64,000 nucleotides of DNA from UBA1433 sp964581565 (GTDB lineage: Bacteria > Bacillota > Clostridia > Eubacteriales > UBA1433). Positions 43,058 to 50,847 of the stretch are shown here, one piece after another. Positions within the stretch are counted from its first letter, which is position 1. The number at the start of each line of letters is the position of its first letter. The stretch is from positions 1 through 64,000 of the forward strand of contig CAZOOZ010000008.1 in NCBI GenBank assembly GCA_964581565.1, written 5' to 3'. The notes under the pieces are model-generated. The model made no database searches. It was not told the DNA's origin and was given only the letters and a program-made list of their open reading frames with translations. A program made the translations under genes and the position numbers.

Positions 43058-44335
43058 TTAAAGCTCAACGGATGTTGCAACAAAATAATTGTATTCATTA
43101 CCGGCTTTAAGCTGCGCACGCATACGAATATCATTGATTAAATCAAAATTATCCATGAGAATAGAAACAATGTAGGGGCAAATAGACTCATTTTCTACAA
43201 AGGAATGAAGCACCTTTACGGCTTCTTCTTTTGACATGCCTTTTCTGTATGGGCGGTCTTCTGTAATAGCTGTGAAGATATCGGCTACAGCCATAATCCT
43301 TGAACCTAAAATAATACTTTTATCATCTAAATGAAAGGGATAGCCTTGCCCATTTAATTTTTCATGATGAAAAGATGCCCATTTATTGATCGTTTCCATG
43401 CCTTTGATAGCCTGAAGGAGCCTGAAGGTATAGAATGTGTGACTTCGTATCGCGTTGAATTCTTCCGCGTTTAATTTTCCGGGCTTTTCGAGAATTTCTT
43501 TTTTTACCGCCAATTTTCCGAGATCATGAAGGTTTCCGGCAACCAGCATCATTTTGCATTCATCTTCCGAAAAACCTGCAAGTTCAGCCAGTTTTTCGGC
43601 AGTTTTGGCCACGCCGGCAGAATGATTTGCCGTAAAAGGGCTGCGATAATCGATAATGCTTGCAAATATTTTGGTAAGATCGATAGTCTCGTCCAGCGTG
43701 AGTTCTACAATGCCAAAAGAGGTGATATCGGGCAGAATATATAAAAGTGGTTTATAAACAACATCGAGCCATATGTATTCATGGATGCTCATGTCCATAA
43801 AAGCATCCACTAGTTCAGGAATAAACTTGGTATTTTTTTGTGCGGATATCTTTGTGCGGATATCTTTGATTTGCCCTATAACATCATGGTTGCGATCTAT
43901 TAAAACAGCAATGCGATCTGCCAAATGCAGTATATGACTCGCATAAGGGATATTTTTACCTTTAAATGTAGTTCCTTGTCCATGGTTCCAATGCATATGA
44001 TGATACCGAATTATATCTGCTACATTGCTGAAGGGAGCAAATCCTTCTATAAGCTGAGCGCCTCTGAAAGCATGATTCTGTGAAGTAGGCGGCTCTGCTT
44101 CGATCAATTCGAGACGCTCATCTAACGAGAGTGCGCCCATATCATGCAAAAGACCTGCAAGCAGCAACTCTTTTTTTTCATCGCTCGACAAATTCAATTG
44201 TTCGCCAAGTTTAAAGGCCAGATATGCAACTTGCTGATGATGATCGGCAACTTCAGTACTGACCAGATCTACGGCATTCGTAAGACAGATAAGCAAATCG
44301 TACATGCTTATTAAATTCGGATATACGTCAGTCAT
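43058..44335 (-). CDS. HD-GYP domain protein with a second, degenerate HD domain
   Basis: A 425-residue protein with two HD domains. The first (about residues 25-165) has an HH and GLLHDMGAL pair and an HHMHWNHGQGT segment in which the GYP triplet is lost. The second (about 225-385) is a good HD-GYP domain with NLHDLGKLAVKKEIL, RSHTFYTFRLL, SFHHEKLNGQGYP and VADIFTAITEDRPYRKGM, typical of cyclic-di-GMP (or related dinucleotide) phosphodiesterases. No membrane segment or receiver domain is present. AAAGGA precedes the ATG. It is next to, and on the same strand as, the Crp/Fnr gene, but 160 bases apart. Confidence 0.88.
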   Translation of the reverse strand: MTDVYPNLISMYDLLICLTNAVDLVSTEVADHHQQVAYLAFKLGEQLNLSSDEKKELLLAGLLHDMGALSLDERLELIEAEPPTSQNHAFRGAQLIEGFAPFSNVADIIRYHHMHWNHGQGTTFKGKNIPYASHILHLADRIAVLIDRNHDVIGQIKDIRTKISAQKNTKFIPELVDAFMDMSIHEYIWLDVVYKPLLYILPDITSFGIVELTLDETIDLTKIFASIIDYRSPFTANHSAGVAKTAEKLAELAGFSEDECKMMLVAGNLHDLGKLAVKKEILEKPGKLNAEEFNAIRSHTFYTFRLLQAIKGMETINKWASFHHEKLNGQGYPFHLDDKSIILGSRIMAVADIFTAITEDRPYRKGMSKEEAVKVLHSFVENESICPYIVSILMDNFDLINDIRMRAQLKAGNEYNYFVATSVEL

Positions 44336-44494
44336 GGTAATATTTCCTTTGTTGTACTAATTTTCGCTAAATTTTATGGCCATTTGCATAAATTGTAACA
44401 TAATCATATATAACAATGCAAAATAAAAATAATAGATTATAATTAGGTTATATTATTTAATTTAAAAAATTTTTAAATAAAAAACTTTAAAAGA

Positions 44495-45157
44495 TTATTG
44501 TAATAATTCAAATTTATTTTTTTTAAATTTGATCAATCCTTCGTCACGCATTTTGCTCAGTTCTCTTGACATGGCACTTCTGTCTACGAATAAATAATCA
44601 GCTAATTGCTCGCGATTATATGGAATCGCAAAAGAATTGGAAGCAGAGAGGTTTTTTTGTTCCTGAAAAAAAGTGAGCAGTTTTTCTCTTGTTGTTCTTT
44701 TTGATATCACATCAAGCCTGTTATTGAGCATGATGACTTCGCCGGCCAGAATTCCAAGCATATTTTTAATAAGCATCGTATGAAACACACAGGCAGAAGG
44801 GCAAGTGCTTATAATTCGTTTGTTATCGATAAGCAATACTTCACTGTCTTCTAAAGCAATTGCTGATATAGGGGATTTTGTATTCCGAAGATAGGCCAAA
44901 GCGCCGCCAAACATTTTTGACGGTTCGAATTTTGCAAGAATGCTCCGGTTGCCGTGTGCGTCTTCTTTCATCACGGCTACTTCGCCGCTTAAAACGATAC
45001 CCATATATTCAACACTTTCCCCTGGAAATATGATATAGCTGTCTTTTTTACACATTTTAGGCTTTGCCCCGAGACATTTCAGCATGGCCCGCAGATCGGA
45101 TTTATCAATATGGTAAAATAAGGGGCTTTTTAAAAGAATATCCAAATTTAATTCCAT
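44495..45157 (-). CDS. Crp/Fnr family regulator (HcpR-like)
   Basis: A 220-residue regulator with a cyclic-nucleotide-type beta-barrel (about residues 5-120; GESVEYMGIVLSGEVAVMKED, MFGGALAYLRN) and a C-terminal winged helix (about 150-218; NREQLADYLFVDRSAMSRELSKMRDEGLI). It is divergent from hcp. In many anaerobes the hybrid-cluster protein is controlled by a Crp/Fnr protein called HcpR that senses nitric oxide, and position argues for that role here. The ATG at 45157 has only a weak AAAG signal; a TTG at 45187 would place the operator-like repeat at 45169-45184 inside the coding region. Confidence 0.85.
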   Translation of the reverse strand: MELNLDILLKSPLFYHIDKSDLRAMLKCLGAKPKMCKKDSYIIFPGESVEYMGIVLSGEVAVMKEDAHGNRSILAKFEPSKMFGGALAYLRNTKSPISAIALEDSEVLLIDNKRIISTCPSACVFHTMLIKNMLGILAGEVIMLNNRLDVISKRTTREKLLTFFQEQKNLSASNSFAIPYNREQLADYLFVDRSAMSRELSKMRDEGLIKFKKNKFELLQ

Positions 45158-45168
45158 CTTTTTACTTT

Positions 45169-45184
45169 CGTTGTAAATGCAACG
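45169..45184. promoter_or_regulatory. Operator-like repeat at the Crp/Fnr gene start
   Basis: CGTTG-TAAATG-CAACG is an inverted repeat just upstream of the chosen Crp/Fnr start. It is closely related to the site at 45300-45313. Binding here would let the regulator control itself. Confidence 0.5.
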
Positions 45185-45299
45185 CAATGCATAACAAATA
45201 TAATTTATAATAAATGCAAATTGTAAACGTTCGCTTCTGCGATAAAATAATAAAAATATTATTTATAAATAAAAACATTTAAAAATAAAATTAGTAATT

Positions 45300-45313
45300 G
45301 TTGCAAAAGCAAC
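45300..45313. promoter_or_regulatory. Operator-like repeat in the hcp promoter
   Basis: GTTGC-AAAA-GCAAC is a perfect inverted repeat. A -10-like TATACT lies at 45331-45336, so the repeat overlaps the expected -35 position, as in class-II Crp/Fnr activation. It shares the GTTG...GCAAC pattern with the repeat at 45169-45184. Confidence 0.6.
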
Positions 45314-45366
45314 GTACACTATAGCCGAATTATACTATACTGCCAGTAGGAAAGTCAATAGAAAGA

Positions 45367-45412
45367 AGCAAAAAGCATCCTTTTGTTTTGACAAATAAAT
45401 GGGCTTTTTGCT
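45367..45412 (+). promoter_or_regulatory. Leader inverted repeat before hcp
   Basis: AGCAAAAAGC and GCTTTTTGCT are perfect 10-bp complements separated by 26 bases, about 60-105 bases ahead of the hcp start. The stem would lie within the hcp leader RNA if transcription starts near 45343. Its role is unknown. Confidence 0.4.
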
Positions 45413-45472
45413 ATGAGCAAAACAGAAATGTATGTGCTTGAAGAATTATTATGAATTGTGGAGGAAAAGAAA

Positions 45473-47020
45473 ATGTCAATGTTTTGTTTTCAATGTGAAC
45501 AGACATCCAAAGGAACAGGCTGCACTATAGGAGGCGTTTGCGGAAAAAAAGCGAATACGGCAAACCTGCAAGATGCCCTTACCGGAAAACTTGTTGCGCT
45601 TGGAAAAGCCGCTAAAGGTAAAAACACATCTCTGACAGATGAATTAATGCTTGAAGGATTATTTACAACAATTACAAATGTCAATTTCAACGATGAAAGT
45701 ATTACCGCGTTAAGTAAAAAGATCGATGAAGAAACTGAAAGGCTGAACGGGGATAAAGAGATGGAGATGAAGGCGCTCTGGGAAGGGGATGAAGATATCC
45801 GTTCTTTAAAATCATTGATTTTGTTTGGACTCAGAGGCATGGCCGCTTATGCGCATCATGCACGCATATTGGGAAAAATCGATCCGCAGATCAATGATTT
45901 TTTCTATACGGCAATGGCGGCGATCGGTCAGGAAAAAACAGTCGATGAGCTCTTGGCGCTTGTTTTGGAAGTAGGCAATGTAAATTTACAATGCATGGCG
46001 CTTCTTGATGGGGCCAACACATCGGCATATGGCAGTCCCGTGCCGATAAAAGTGACAACAAATATAGAAAAAGGTCCGTTTATCGTAATTACAGGACATG
46101 ATTTAAAAGATTTAAAATTACTTTTGGAGCAAAGCAAAGAAAAAGGAATCAATATTTACACCCATGGGGAAATGCTTCCGGCACATGCGTATCCTGAGCT
46201 CAAAAAATATGCACATCTAAAAGGTAATTTTGGAACAGCATGGCAAAATCAGCAGAAGGAATTCGATAATATTCCTGCGCCGATACTGTATACCACGAAT
46301 TGTTTAATGCCGCCAAGAGCAAGCTACGCCGAAAAAATCTTTACCACATCAGTCGTAGACTATCCCGGTTTAAAGCATATCGGTGACGATAAAGATTTTT
46401 CCCCCGTCATTGACATGGCATTACAACTTGGCGGCTACAGTGAAGATAAAAAGATGACAGGGATCAACGGAGGAGACAGCATGATGACCGGGTTCGCACA
46501 TGGGGCTGTGCTCTCGGTTGCGGATACGGTGATCGATGCCGTCAAAAATGGAGCAATCAAGCATTTCTTCTTGGTTGGCGGCTGTGACGGTGCGGCTCCC
46601 GGAAGAAATTATTATACGGAATTTGTGAAGAAAACGCCGAAAGACTCTGTTGTGCTCACGCTTGCGTGCGGGAAATTTAGATTCAACGATCTTGATTTAG
46701 GGCAGATAGGAGGGCTTCCGAGGCTGATGGATATGGGTCAGTGTAATGATGCATACAGCGCAATAAAAGTTGCCGTTGCGCTTGCTGAAGCGTTTGAATG
46801 TTCCATCAACGAGCTTCCGCTTACTTTAGTGCTTTCATGGTATGAGCAGAAAGCTGTATGTATCTTGCTTACGCTGCTTGCTCTGGGGATCAAAAATATC
46901 TATATCGGACCGAGTCTTCCTGCCTTTGTATCGCCCAATATTTTAAAAGTGCTCGTAGAAAATTATAACCTCACGCCAATATCGACACCGGATGAAGATT
47001 TAAAGAAAATTTTAGATTAG
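45473..47020 (+). CDS. hcp: Hydroxylamine reductase (hybrid-cluster protein)
   Basis: A 515-residue Hcp. The N-terminal cysteines CFQCEQTSKGTGCTIGGVC follow the C-x2-C-x8-C-x5-C spacing of strict anaerobes, binding a 4Fe-4S centre. Hybrid-cluster ligands are visible in ITGHDLKDL, HGEMLPAHAYPELKKY (about residues 227-242), TTNCLMPP, GGCDGAAPGRNYYTEF and TLACGKFRFN, with the C-terminal WYEQKA (about 461-466). Hcp reduces hydroxylamine and nitric oxide and protects against nitrosative stress. The ATG at 45473 has GGAGG at eight bases; a GTG five codons upstream overlaps that signal. Divergent from a Crp/Fnr regulator; closed by a strong terminator. Confidence 0.96.
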   Translation: MSMFCFQCEQTSKGTGCTIGGVCGKKANTANLQDALTGKLVALGKAAKGKNTSLTDELMLEGLFTTITNVNFNDESITALSKKIDEETERLNGDKEMEMKALWEGDEDIRSLKSLILFGLRGMAAYAHHARILGKIDPQINDFFYTAMAAIGQEKTVDELLALVLEVGNVNLQCMALLDGANTSAYGSPVPIKVTTNIEKGPFIVITGHDLKDLKLLLEQSKEKGINIYTHGEMLPAHAYPELKKYAHLKGNFGTAWQNQQKEFDNIPAPILYTTNCLMPPRASYAEKIFTTSVVDYPGLKHIGDDKDFSPVIDMALQLGGYSEDKKMTGINGGDSMMTGFAHGAVLSVADTVIDAVKNGAIKHFFLVGGCDGAAPGRNYYTEFVKKTPKDSVVLTLACGKFRFNDLDLGQIGGLPRLMDMGQCNDAYSAIKVAVALAEAFECSINELPLTLVLSWYEQKAVCILLTLLALGIKNIYIGPSLPAFVSPNILKVLVENYNLTPISTPDEDLKKILD

Positions 47021-47079
47021 TTAAATATTTGCATAATAGTTTAAAATTTACTGTGTCACTTAAGAATAAAAAAATTAAG

Positions 47080-47109
47080 AAACGGCTGAGTGATCACTCA
47101 GCCGTTTTA
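47080..47109 (+). terminator. Rho-independent terminator after hcp
   Basis: A 26-bp perfect palindrome (AACGGCTGAGTGA and its complement) at 47081-47106, followed by TTAT. It ends the hcp transcript. Confidence 0.8.
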
Positions 47110-47216
47110 TCATGAATAAATTTATTTTGTAAATCAGCAACCATACATATAAGGTCTGTGACCAGCACTACATATGATAAGAAAAATATGAATATAAGAA
47201 ACTTTCATGTTTACTG

Positions 47217-48071
47217 TTATTGTGTCTGAAGATAGGCATCTTGCAGCCGCGTTTCCAAGTTATCGTTATATGAGCGGCGAATTCTTTTCAGGCCGAATAG
47301 ATCCGAAGTATCCTTCGTTATGTAATTCACTCCGTACTCACATGAGAGTGATGCCGAAAAACCCAGTTTTTTTAAGATAATATCCGTATTTTCACTAAAT
47401 TCTCCATATGGATACGTAAAAGTAGTAGGCATCGTACTTGTGGCTGCGCTGATTTCATCTTGCAGTTTTTGTATATCCGCGGTCAGTACTTCTTCATAGG
47501 TTGAAAATGATTCGCCGTCGGCTTGCATGCAGCCGATTCTCTCGCTTTTCGATGTGTGAAGGTTATATGTGTGATTTTGAACCTCGACATATCCGCTGTG
47601 AGCCATCTGGTTTATCTGATCCCAGGAAAGATAAGAATAAGAGCTTAAAACTTCTTTTTCATCGATATAAATTCCCGTGACAGACAGCACAATTTTCATA
47701 TCATATTGCTTTAACAATTCATATGCATAGGTGTATGTACCTAAGAAGCCGTCGTCAAAAGAAAGAATGATCGGCTTTTCGGGCAGCGGCGAGCCATTAT
47801 ATACATGATCGATAAGATCGGTCATGGTGATAGTTGTATAATTGTGTTCTTTCAAATATTTCAGATCGCTTTCGAATTCTTCGGGGGATATGGCATATTT
47901 ACCCAGTTCAGATATGCGGATATCGTGATACATCAGAATAGGAACAACTATGGTATCTTCTTTACTTGAATTTGCAGAAGAATATTGCGTGCTCACTATA
48001 AAAACAATGAGTACAAGCGCTAAAAATAATAAAGTAGCTATTGCTGTTTTACGTTTGCGTTGTTGTATCAT
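47217..48071 (-). CDS. Membrane-anchored polysaccharide deacetylase 1
   Basis: A 284-residue NodB-type deacetylase. An N-terminal anchor helix lies at about 10-30 and the catalytic domain at about 45-270. The motifs are ILSFDDGF (metal Asp pair, about residues 102-109), VEVQNHTYNLH (metal His pair, about 157-167) and TYPYGEFSENT (about 221-231). It should remove acetyl groups from a cell-surface polymer, peptidoglycan or exopolysaccharide, on the outer face of the membrane. The start at 48071 follows CGGAG; a longer frame adds 22 unrelated residues. It is a sister of the protein at 48499-49374, with the TfoX-C gene between them. Confidence 0.87.
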   Translation of the reverse strand: MIQQRKRKTAIATLLFLALVLIVFIVSTQYSSANSSKEDTIVVPILMYHDIRISELGKYAISPEEFESDLKYLKEHNYTTITMTDLIDHVYNGSPLPEKPIILSFDDGFLGTYTYAYELLKQYDMKIVLSVTGIYIDEKEVLSSYSYLSWDQINQMAHSGYVEVQNHTYNLHTSKSERIGCMQADGESFSTYEEVLTADIQKLQDEISAATSTMPTTFTYPYGEFSENTDIILKKLGFSASLSCEYGVNYITKDTSDLFGLKRIRRSYNDNLETRLQDAYLQTQ

Positions 48072-48156
48072 GATCTGCTCCGAAACGTATATATCAAACA
48101 GTATATCAAAAGAAATACAGCTTTCATAAAGTTTCATTTGGATTTTACAAAAATAA

Positions 48157-48177
48157 AAGACTGCCCGGCAGTCTTTA
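48157..48177 (-). terminator. Terminator after the TfoX-C gene
   Basis: AAAGACTGCC and GGCAGTCTTT pair over 10 bp with almost no loop; the minus-strand side continues TATTTTTG. It overlaps the stop codon of the TfoX-C gene. Confidence 0.65.
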
Positions 48178-48429
48178 TTTAAATAGATTGTAAAAATTTT
48201 TCAATTCGGCTTTCTTTTCTGCGGATAATTCGCTTTTTCGAATGCCTTCGATAGCGGCCTGAAGCCCATAGAGCCTGTGAATGCATGCGGAAGGATCTTG
48301 CTCTTTGATTTTCAGCCATGCCTGTTTACTGCCTGTCTTTATCAGTTGCTCGGGTGTGTGGATGCCTATGTCATTTAGCTGCTGCTCTAATTTCTCGCCG
48401 ATATTTGGCAGCACGGATAACTTGCCCAT
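48175..48429 (-). CDS. TfoX C-terminal domain protein
   Basis: An 84-residue protein matching the TfoX/Sxy C-terminal domain. It has LPNIGEKLEQQLNDIGIHTPEQLIKTGSKQAWLKIK in the first half and CIHRLYGLQAAIEGI in the second, forming a helix-hairpin-helix-like fold. In proteobacteria the full TfoX protein controls competence, but the isolated C-terminal domain is widespread in Firmicutes without a known role. GAGG precedes the ATG at seven bases. Confidence 0.87.
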   Translation of the reverse strand: MGKLSVLPNIGEKLEQQLNDIGIHTPEQLIKTGSKQAWLKIKEQDPSACIHRLYGLQAAIEGIRKSELSAEKKAELKNFYNLFK

Positions 48430-48498
48430 AATGATACCTCGGTTCCTCAGAAAAATTTATAGATAGATTATACCACAAATACATCAATGAGTAAGCTG

Positions 48499-49374
48499 TT
48501 ATTGTATGGTTTTATAAGCTTTTTGTAATACTTTTTCGATCGTGGTTCCATGAGAGCGGCTCACTCTTTTTAGGGCATATAATGTTTCGGCGTCTTTTGT
48601 GATCACATTGATGCCATAGTCACAGGAGAGGGTTGCCAAAAATCCGATCTCTTTTAAAACGATATCCGTATTTTCGCTCGATTTTCCGTAGGGATAGGCA
48701 AATGTGTTGGGGACCTTGCCCGTATGAAATAATATCTCTTCCTGAAGCTTTTGGATATCATCGATCAATACATCGTGATAGGTATCGAAAGATTCATAAG
48801 AGATCTGCATGCAGCCAAATCTCGGGTTGCCGGTGCCGTGAAGATTATAGGTGTGGTTTTGCACTTCCACATAGCCCGAATCCAGCATTTCGTTTAATTG
48901 ATCCCAGTTGACATGGGCGTAGTCAATACTTTTGCTTGGAAACTCCGTGAAGTCATCCGTATTTTTACCGATAATGGAGAAGACGATTTTGACATGGTAT
49001 TGCTTTAGTAAAGGCAGTACGTAGACATAATTATTTAAATAACCGTCGTCAAAAGTAAGGATAACAGGTTTTTCGGGCAGAGGGGTATCATGATAGACAT
49101 AATCAATAAGCTCCGTCATGGTAATGGCAGTGTAATTATTTTCCTGAAGATATTGCAAATCACTTTCAAATTCATAGGGGGAGATGGCATCTTTGCCGAG
49201 TTTGCTTGTTTTGACTTCGTGATACATAATAATAGGAAGACAAATCGCGTCTTTGTCCACAGTGCCAGACTGCACCGGTGTTTTTTGATGATTGAAGGCA
49301 ATAAAAAATACAATACAACTTAAAAGTAAAAAAGCAGCGCCAAGAATATACCTGCGCTTAATATGTAGAATCAT
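48499..49374 (-). CDS. Membrane-anchored polysaccharide deacetylase 2
   Basis: A 291-residue NodB-type deacetylase closely related to the one at 47217-48071. An N-terminal hydrophobic segment (about residues 9-26) includes LLLSC, which could be a lipobox but equally a plain anchor. Motifs: YHEVKTSKLGKDAISPYEFESDLQYL, LTFDDGYLNNYV (about 104-115), VEVQNHTYNLHGT (about 163-175) and FAYPYGKSSENTDIVLKEIGF. Metal-binding Asp and His residues are intact. GGAG precedes the ATG at seven bases. Two sister enzymes next to each other suggest local duplication. Confidence 0.87.
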   Translation of the reverse strand: MILHIKRRYILGAAFLLLSCIVFFIAFNHQKTPVQSGTVDKDAICLPIIMYHEVKTSKLGKDAISPYEFESDLQYLQENNYTAITMTELIDYVYHDTPLPEKPVILTFDDGYLNNYVYVLPLLKQYHVKIVFSIIGKNTDDFTEFPSKSIDYAHVNWDQLNEMLDSGYVEVQNHTYNLHGTGNPRFGCMQISYESFDTYHDVLIDDIQKLQEEILFHTGKVPNTFAYPYGKSSENTDIVLKEIGFLATLSCDYGINVITKDAETLYALKRVSRSHGTTIEKVLQKAYKTIQ

Positions 49375-49506
49375 TTTTTTGCTCCGCTATAAATATTGAA
49401 CTAATAAAATATACGAAAAAAATATTTATATCAGAACAAAATCAATCTACTTTTTTATTATTACTTTTATTTTATATTGATTCATAAATGTAATAATGAT
49501 AGAATG

Positions 49507-49659
49507 CTATTCACTGACTTTAATGTAAATTTCCTCAGTATCCAACTGGGCTTTTTTTAACAGGTCGACAGCAAGACCGAAATTTTGCTGTTCTATGCTG
49601 TCGATGGCTTCTGTGGCTGCGTTAAACAGAATTTTATACATTGTTTCATAGTTCATCAT
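49507..49659 (-). CDS. Small 50-residue protein, sister 1
   Basis: A short frame starting MMNYETMYKILFNAATE and ending EEIYIKVSE, 50 residues, with AGGAG seven bases before the ATG. It is highly similar along its whole length to the 51-residue protein at 50105-50260: the shared core is MYKxLFNAxTxA...IEQxNFGLAxDxLKKAQxDxEEIYI. The conservation of two copies argues that both are real genes. The sequence predicts two amphipathic helices and no membrane segment. It is divergent from the ribbon-helix-helix gene at 49765. The function is unknown to me; an adaptor or antitoxin-like partner are possibilities. Confidence 0.75.
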   Translation of the reverse strand: MMNYETMYKILFNAATEAIDSIEQQNFGLAVDLLKKAQLDTEEIYIKVSE

Positions 49660-49683
49660 TTATCTTCTCCTAAAAATAAAATG

Positions 49684-49742
49684 TGCGTCAAAAATGCGTC
49701 ACTTGCAAAATCTATTATATTTTGACGATAAAATTATGTCAA
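49684..49742. promoter_or_regulatory. Operator-like repeats before the ribbon-helix-helix gene
   Basis: TGCGTCA occurs twice as a direct repeat 11 bases apart (49684-49690 and 49695-49701). TTGAC at 49722-49726 and GTCAA at 49738-49742 form an inverted pair. Direct repeats one helical turn apart are the usual targets of ribbon-helix-helix dimers, and the sites lie between the two divergent genes. Confidence 0.55.
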
Positions 49743-49764
49743 TACTTCGCCGGGGAGAATCATA

Positions 49765-49959
49765 ATGAAAAATATTTTATCACGCTATACACTTCGTATC
49801 AGCCCGATATTATTATATAAATTAGGTTATATTGCTGAATTCGAGGGCAGAACAAAAAATAAAGAAATAGAGCAATTGATTAAAAAGCATATTGCAGATT
49901 TTGAAAAAACTCATGGAGAAATAGAATGTGATTGCATACTTAAGCCTGCCACGGAGTAG
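49765..49959 (+). CDS. Ribbon-helix-helix (Arc-like) DNA-binding protein
   Basis: A 64-residue protein. Residues 6-50 fit the Arc/CopG fold: a beta strand RYTLRIS, then helix LLYKLGYIAEFEGR, a turn, and helix TKNKEIEQLIKKHIADFEK. The C-terminal tail has Cys-Asp-Cys. GGGGAG precedes the ATG. Such proteins repress their own promoter, often with a partner protein; here the divergent 50-residue gene is the only nearby candidate, with repeats between the two. Alternative: a leftover regulator of a lost mobile element. Confidence 0.75.
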   Translation: MKNILSRYTLRISPILLYKLGYIAEFEGRTKNKEIEQLIKKHIADFEKTHGEIECDCILKPATE

Positions 49960-49967
49960 TTGAAGCA

Positions 49968-50040
49968 TGGCTGTTAAAAAATCCATGGCATAAATATGAT
50001 ACAAATTAAAAAAATTTTGTATCAGCCCGAAGCAGCGGGC
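49968..50040 (+). other. Cluster of hairpins in non-coding DNA
   Basis: Three successive stems can form behind the ribbon-helix-helix gene: CATGG...CCATG (about 49968-49990), TGATACAAA...TTTGTATCA (49997-50024, 9 bp perfect) and GCCCG...CGGGC (50025-50040). None is followed by a T run. It could be a small RNA, a processed 3' end, or chance. Confidence 0.35.
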
Positions 50041-50087
50041 GATTACCATTTATAAAAGAAAAATATTATCTAATAAAAATGAGGAAG

Positions 50088-50104
50088 CAGGGAATGCTTC
50101 CCTG
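50088..50104. terminator. Short hairpin at the 3' end of small gene 2
   Basis: CAGGGAA-TGC-TTCCCTG, a perfect 7-bp stem with a three-base loop just after the stop of the 51-residue gene. The T-rich context is modest on both strands. Confidence 0.45.
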
Positions 50105-50260
50105 TTATTTATTGGCCTGTATATAGATTTCTTCCGCATCTGTCTGCGCTTTTTTTAATGTGTCGATAGCCAGTCCGAAATTTTTCTGTTCGATCTTGTA
50201 GGTGGCGTCGGTTATCGCGTTAAACAATACTTTATACATTGATTCATAAATTGTCATCAT
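50105..50260 (-). CDS. Small 51-residue protein, sister 2
   Basis: A short frame starting MMTIYESMYKVLFNAIT and ending EEIYIQANK, 51 residues, clearly related to the protein at 49507-49659 throughout. AGGAG lies three bases before the first ATG and six before the second, so the second Met is likely the start. It is divergent from the XRE regulator at 50392, repeating the arrangement of its sister with a ribbon-helix-helix protein. No known domain recognised. Confidence 0.75.
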   Translation of the reverse strand: MMTIYESMYKVLFNAITDATYKIEQKNFGLAIDTLKKAQTDAEEIYIQANK

Positions 50261-50343
50261 TTTCTCCTAAAAGATATATTTTAAGAAAGGCTTATTTAAT
50301 TATAATATTATAATACTATAATCACAAGACTTAATGCAAATAT

Positions 50344-50390
50344 TTTACTATCTTTTAAGAAACTATAATAGTATCTTGGAGGGTAGTAAA
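50344..50390. promoter_or_regulatory. Symmetric operator before the XRE gene
   Basis: TTTACTA (50344-50350) and TAGTAAA (50384-50390) are mirror halves placed at equal 11-base distances from a central palindrome ACTAT-A-ATAGT (50362-50372). All three are centred on 50367. The right half overlaps the spacer between ribosome binding site and start, so binding would block both transcription and translation of the XRE gene. Autoregulation is the natural reading. Confidence 0.65.
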
Positions 50391-50391
50391 T

Positions 50392-50694
50392 ATGGATGTT
50401 AAAGATCGTATAAAATTATTAATGGATGAAAAAGGTTGGTCGGCATATAAACTGGCGAAAGAAGCAAATTTACCGCAATCCACAATTTCTCATTTATTTA
50501 AGAGAAACAACGCTCCTACAATTCCCACTATAGAAGCCATATGTAAAACGTTTGGGATCACGATGGCGCAGTTTTTTGCAGAGGAAGGGGAGCGGGTGGT
50601 GCTCACCAATGAGCAAAAGCAGCTTTTGATTTTGTGGGGTACGCTTTCGAAAAAACAAAAGAACCTGCTGTATGAGCTTCTTCAGACAATGTGA
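50392..50694 (+). CDS. XRE-family HTH regulator
   Basis: A 100-residue Cro/CI-type regulator. The helix-turn-helix is at about residues 5-58 (IKLLMDEKGWSAYKLAKEANLPQSTISHLFKRNNAPTIPTIEAICKTFGI). A short tail (NEQKQLLILWGTLSKKQKNLLYELLQTM) is probably for dimerisation. GGAGGG precedes the ATG within the symmetric operator. A frame-shifted copy of the tail is found at 51813-51950. The TAGTA motif that makes up its operator recurs as an 8-bp tandem array upstream of the operon at 50908, suggesting that this regulator controls that operon too. Confidence 0.88.
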   Translation: MDVKDRIKLLMDEKGWSAYKLAKEANLPQSTISHLFKRNNAPTIPTIEAICKTFGITMAQFFAEEGERVVLTNEQKQLLILWGTLSKKQKNLLYELLQTM

Positions 50695-50731
50695 TTTAGA
50701 TAAGTTCCCGTAAGGATACTTTTTTATGTAA

Positions 50732-50836
50732 AAGTATAAAGAAAATCAACGATACTATTCGTCTACAGGAGATGTCTTAGCGCTTGCTTCGGTGTTATAT
50801 GCCTTGGCGGCGATTTATTTTTCAAAGATTCATTGA
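50732..50836 (+). pseudogene. Remnant of a membrane-segment coding region
   Basis: A 34-codon open stretch without start codon ends at TGA 50834-50836 and reads ...YYSSTGDVLALASVLYALAAIYFSKIH. The hydrophobic run looks like a C-terminal membrane helix. An ATG just upstream is followed at once by a stop. It may be the leftover end of a lost gene, or chance. Confidence 0.25.
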
Positions 50837-50847
50837 CTTCAGCATAA

